Position numbers and translations under genes: made by a program
The notes under the pieces: model-generated
What the model was told of the DNA's origin: nothing
Databases searched by the model: none
Seen by the model: only the letters and a program-made list of their open reading frames with translations
NCBI GenBank assembly: GCA_024640835.1
Contig: JAHEEH010000090.1
Location: 1-7,066, forward strand
Origin: Bacteroidota bacterium
GTDB lineage: Bacteria; Bacteroidota; Rhodothermia; Rhodothermales; UBA10348
Reading direction: 5' to 3'
Length of the DNA: 7,066 nt
In this document: in pieces, positions 5,074 through 7,066 of the stretch
How the letters are laid out: each line of letters opens with the position of its first letter
Position numbering within the stretch: the first letter of the stretch is position 1

Positions 5074-7066
5074 TCAGAAGTTGTATGTCGCCCGGAGCAT
5101 GCCCAGCCGGCCCATCAGTGGGCCGCCGATGAATTCGCGGTGGTAACCGAATCCTCCCTCCAGGGCGGCCGGATTCCCGGCCCACGAAGGATCCTTCGTG
5201 TCCGCCCTCCAGGACAGGAGATTCGAGATGCCGAGGTCCAGGCGCAGTCCGGGCACCGCGTCTCCCAGGTCGTAGCCCACGTTGAGGTCTACCAGGGTGT
5301 AGCTCGGAAGCACTCCCGCGTACGGACCGGAGCGGATCGGGAACGCGTCCGTGTACCGCCCGGCGACCGTGAACGACAGGCCGGATCCGGTTTCGAAGGT
5401 CGCCCCGAGGCGGCCCTTGAACGCCGATGCGTTGAGCGCGAGCTCCAGGCCCGTTCCGGACTCGTCGAGCTCGTCCTCGTCGAAGAAGTCGTCGCTGACC
5501 CAGGACGCGTTGCCGAAGATGCTCAGGCGGTCGGTGGCCATGAACTCGAAACCGAAGTCGATCCCCGCGTACGACAGGTTGCCGAAGTTGCGGTAGGTGA
5601 GCATGAGCTCGGGTGCTACCCCCACGCCCGGGTCGTTCTCAACGGCCTGCACGATGCCCACGGCGGCCGGTAGATCGGCTTCGGCGAAGCCCACCACGAT
5701 CGCGGCCACCTGGGCGGGCGTCAGGCCGAGCTGCCCGATGGCCCCGGCGAGCGTGGCGTTGTTCTGGATGCCGGTAGCGAGCGCGGCCGTCAGATCACGG
5801 GCGAGATTCGGTGTGATGACGAGCGGGGACTCCAGCAGGAGCGGACCCACGAAGTTCTCCTTCTTGGTCCAGTATGCATCGACCGTCACGAGCAGTCGGT
5901 TCTCGAACAGACCCTTGTACCCGACCTCGACGGTCTGGGTGATCGTCTGGGCCAGCGGTTTCACATCGACCGGCGGAGCCACGTTCAGGTCGGTCGCTCC
6001 CGTTGTGAGGTTCGGCAGGGCCAGGATTCCCGGGGAAAGCCCGCTGACGTTGGTGAACGTCGGGCTCAGTAGCGAGACGAGTCCCGCTACGCCCTGGGCA
6101 TTGATCGGAATTCCCTGCTGCTGGAGCAGGCCGGCGATAACGGCCGGGTCCACTGCCGTGAGTCCCTGGTAGTACACCAGCTCGTAGATCGCGTCGAGCT
6201 CGGCGCCGATGGCGTGGGTCTGACCGAGCCGGTTCGGCAGCAGGCTCGTCGCGAGCAGGTTGCCGGCCGCGTCCCGTTCCCACGTGAAGCCGTGCGCGGA
6301 TCCCCGGGCGCGGACCACGAGCGGATCGGTGGCGGCGACGATGTCGAGGAAGTTCGAGTTCGAGCTCGGAGACGAGAACGCCCGGTTGTAGGTCACGCGG
6401 AACGAGTGTCCGTCCAGCGGCTTCACGACGACGGCGGCGCGCGGGCTCAACTGGAATTTGTCGACCACGTTGTTGTAGTCGCCCCGGAGCGCCAGCGTGA
6501 GGTCCAGCTTGGGCGTGATACGCGTCAGCGACTGTACATAGGCCCCGTACTCGGAGATATCGTCGCTGTCTTCGTTCCGGCCCAGGATGGTGCCCTTCGT
6601 GTCGGGCCTCGTCAACTCCAGGTCGATGCCGGCGATCACGTTCTGCCGGGGACCCAGGTCAGCGTCATACTGTGCCTGCACGTTGTACATGACCCCGTTG
6701 TCCACGACGGGCTTGGCCTCGCCGGGAACGTCCGTCGCCTGGTCGTACACGAAGGAGTCGCCCGCCCGGTTCTTGTTCATGTACGCCTGGGCGAAGAACC
6801 GGTCGTACTGGAAGCGGACCTGCCCGTAGGTGTAGCCGAAGCCGACCGCCTGGAGCGTGCCGATCCCGGAGAGCACGGTCGCGTCGAGGGCCGCGTAGCC
6901 TCCGCTGGCGATGACCGACCCCCTGTCCGAGAAGCGGTACTCGAGTGTGCCGTTCAGGCCCGCCTTGCTGTAGTCGTTCTTTCGGGGGACCACGTCCCCG
7001 GCCAGCTGGACCGCGTCGACGGGATCATTGGGATCCATCTTCCAGTCGTCGGCCTGGCCGTACATG
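5074..7066 (-). CDS. TonB-dependent receptor, beta-barrel part (N-terminus beyond window edge)
   Basis: TonB-dependent receptors import scarce ligands such as iron chelates, vitamins or oligomers across the outer membrane using energy from TonB-ExbB-ExbD. The 663 visible residues are almost all barrel; the signal peptide, TonB box and plug lie past the right edge, so the Met at 7065 is internal. Barrel features include long runs of alternating residues (SRAA-type strands such as GAYVQSLTRITPKLDLTLAL from about 174), TQTVEVGYKGLFENRLLVTV (376-395), SYAGIDFGFEFMATDRLSIFG (498-518), and the terminal strand RLGMLRATYNF ending in Phe, as required for BAM-dependent assembly. The stretch FRVTYNRAFSSPSSNSNFLDI (222-242) is typical of receptors from FCB and Acidobacteriota genomes. 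Two Ala-rich, probably helical loop insertions occur at about 288-340 and 418-480. The ligand cannot be told from this part. It is not adjacent to a SusD gene in the window and is shorter in style than SusC. Confidence 0.92.
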   Translation of the reverse strand, partial: MYGQADDWKMDPNDPVDAVQLAGDVVPRKNDYSKAGLNGTLEYRFSDRGSVIASGGYAALDATVLSGIGTLQAVGFGYTYGQVRFQYDRFFAQAYMNKNRAGDSFVYDQATDVPGEAKPVVDNGVMYNVQAQYDADLGPRQNVIAGIDLELTRPDTKGTILGRNEDSDDISEYGAYVQSLTRITPKLDLTLALRGDYNNVVDKFQLSPRAAVVVKPLDGHSFRVTYNRAFSSPSSNSNFLDIVAATDPLVVRARGSAHGFTWERDAAGNLLATSLLPNRLGQTHAIGAELDAIYELVYYQGLTAVDPAVIAGLLQQQGIPINAQGVAGLVSLLSPTFTNVSGLSPGILALPNLTTGATDLNVAPPVDVKPLAQTITQTVEVGYKGLFENRLLVTVDAYWTKKENFVGPLLLESPLVITPNLARDLTAALATGIQNNATLAGAIGQLGLTPAQVAAIVVGFAEADLPAAVGIVQAVENDPGVGVAPELMLTYRNFGNLSYAGIDFGFEFMATDRLSIFGNASWVSDDFFDEDELDESGTGLELALNASAFKGRLGATFETGSGLSFTVAGRYTDAFPIRSGPYAGVLPSYTLVDLNVGYDLGDAVPGLRLDLGISNLLSWRADTKDPSWAGNPAALEGGFGYHREFIGGPLMGRLGMLRATYNF

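Noticed and set aside
4199..5185. A 328-codon minus-strand open frame across the outer-membrane gene and the terminator
   Set aside because: It runs through the 15-bp terminator hairpin and lies antisense to a gene with a signal peptide and ribosome binding site; the product looks like frame-shadow sequence.
7000..7066. Met at 7065 as the true start of the TonB receptor
   Set aside because: The protein from here lacks signal peptide, TonB box and plug domain and begins in barrel-like sequence; the frame is open to the window edge, so the gene is cut, not truncated.

Overview
This is a high-GC bacterial chromosome segment, and most of it is ordinary housekeeping sequence. Its left 4.0 kb is the first part of a minus-strand operon for respiratory complex I (NADH:quinone oxidoreductase). 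It reads nuoA-nuoB-nuoC-nuoD-nuoE-nuoF from right to left, and nuoF runs off the left edge after 97 codons. The gene gaps are 4 to 43 bases, so co-transcription is very likely. nuoC and nuoD are separate genes, not fused as in E. coli. The parts present build the membrane/quinone connection (NuoA), the N2 and quinone-reducing module (NuoB, NuoC, NuoD) and the start of the NADH-oxidising module (NuoE, NuoF). Together they carry electrons from NADH to quinone and couple this to proton pumping.

A 285-base intergenic region (4025-4309) separates nuoA from a divergent plus-strand gene for a small secreted, probably beta-barrel, outer-membrane protein (4310-4990). The region holds two candidate divergent promoters. 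Both fit the TTG-N19/20-TAnnTT layout known from Bacteroidota-type sigma factors. It also holds several short perfect inverted repeats, including overlapping ones beside the plus-strand promoter, and a GC-rich hairpin in the presumed leader of the plus-strand gene.

The small outer-membrane gene converges on a minus-strand TonB-dependent receptor (5074-7066), whose N-terminal plug lies beyond the right edge. A 15-bp perfect hairpin between the two stop codons looks like a shared bidirectional terminator.

An outer membrane with a TonB receptor, high GC, few Shine-Dalgarno sequences and FCB-like promoter elements suggest a Gram-negative of the FCB supergroup. Gemmatimonadota or a high-GC Rhodothermota-like lineage is my best guess. 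That placement is inference from style, not from a marker comparison.

I found no mobile element, CRISPR array, RNA gene or clear new system. The points most worth checking are the overlapping palindromes and paired promoters between nuoA and the outer-membrane gene, extra cysteines close to the Fe-S ligands of NuoE and NuoB, and two Ala-rich helical loop insertions in the TonB receptor.
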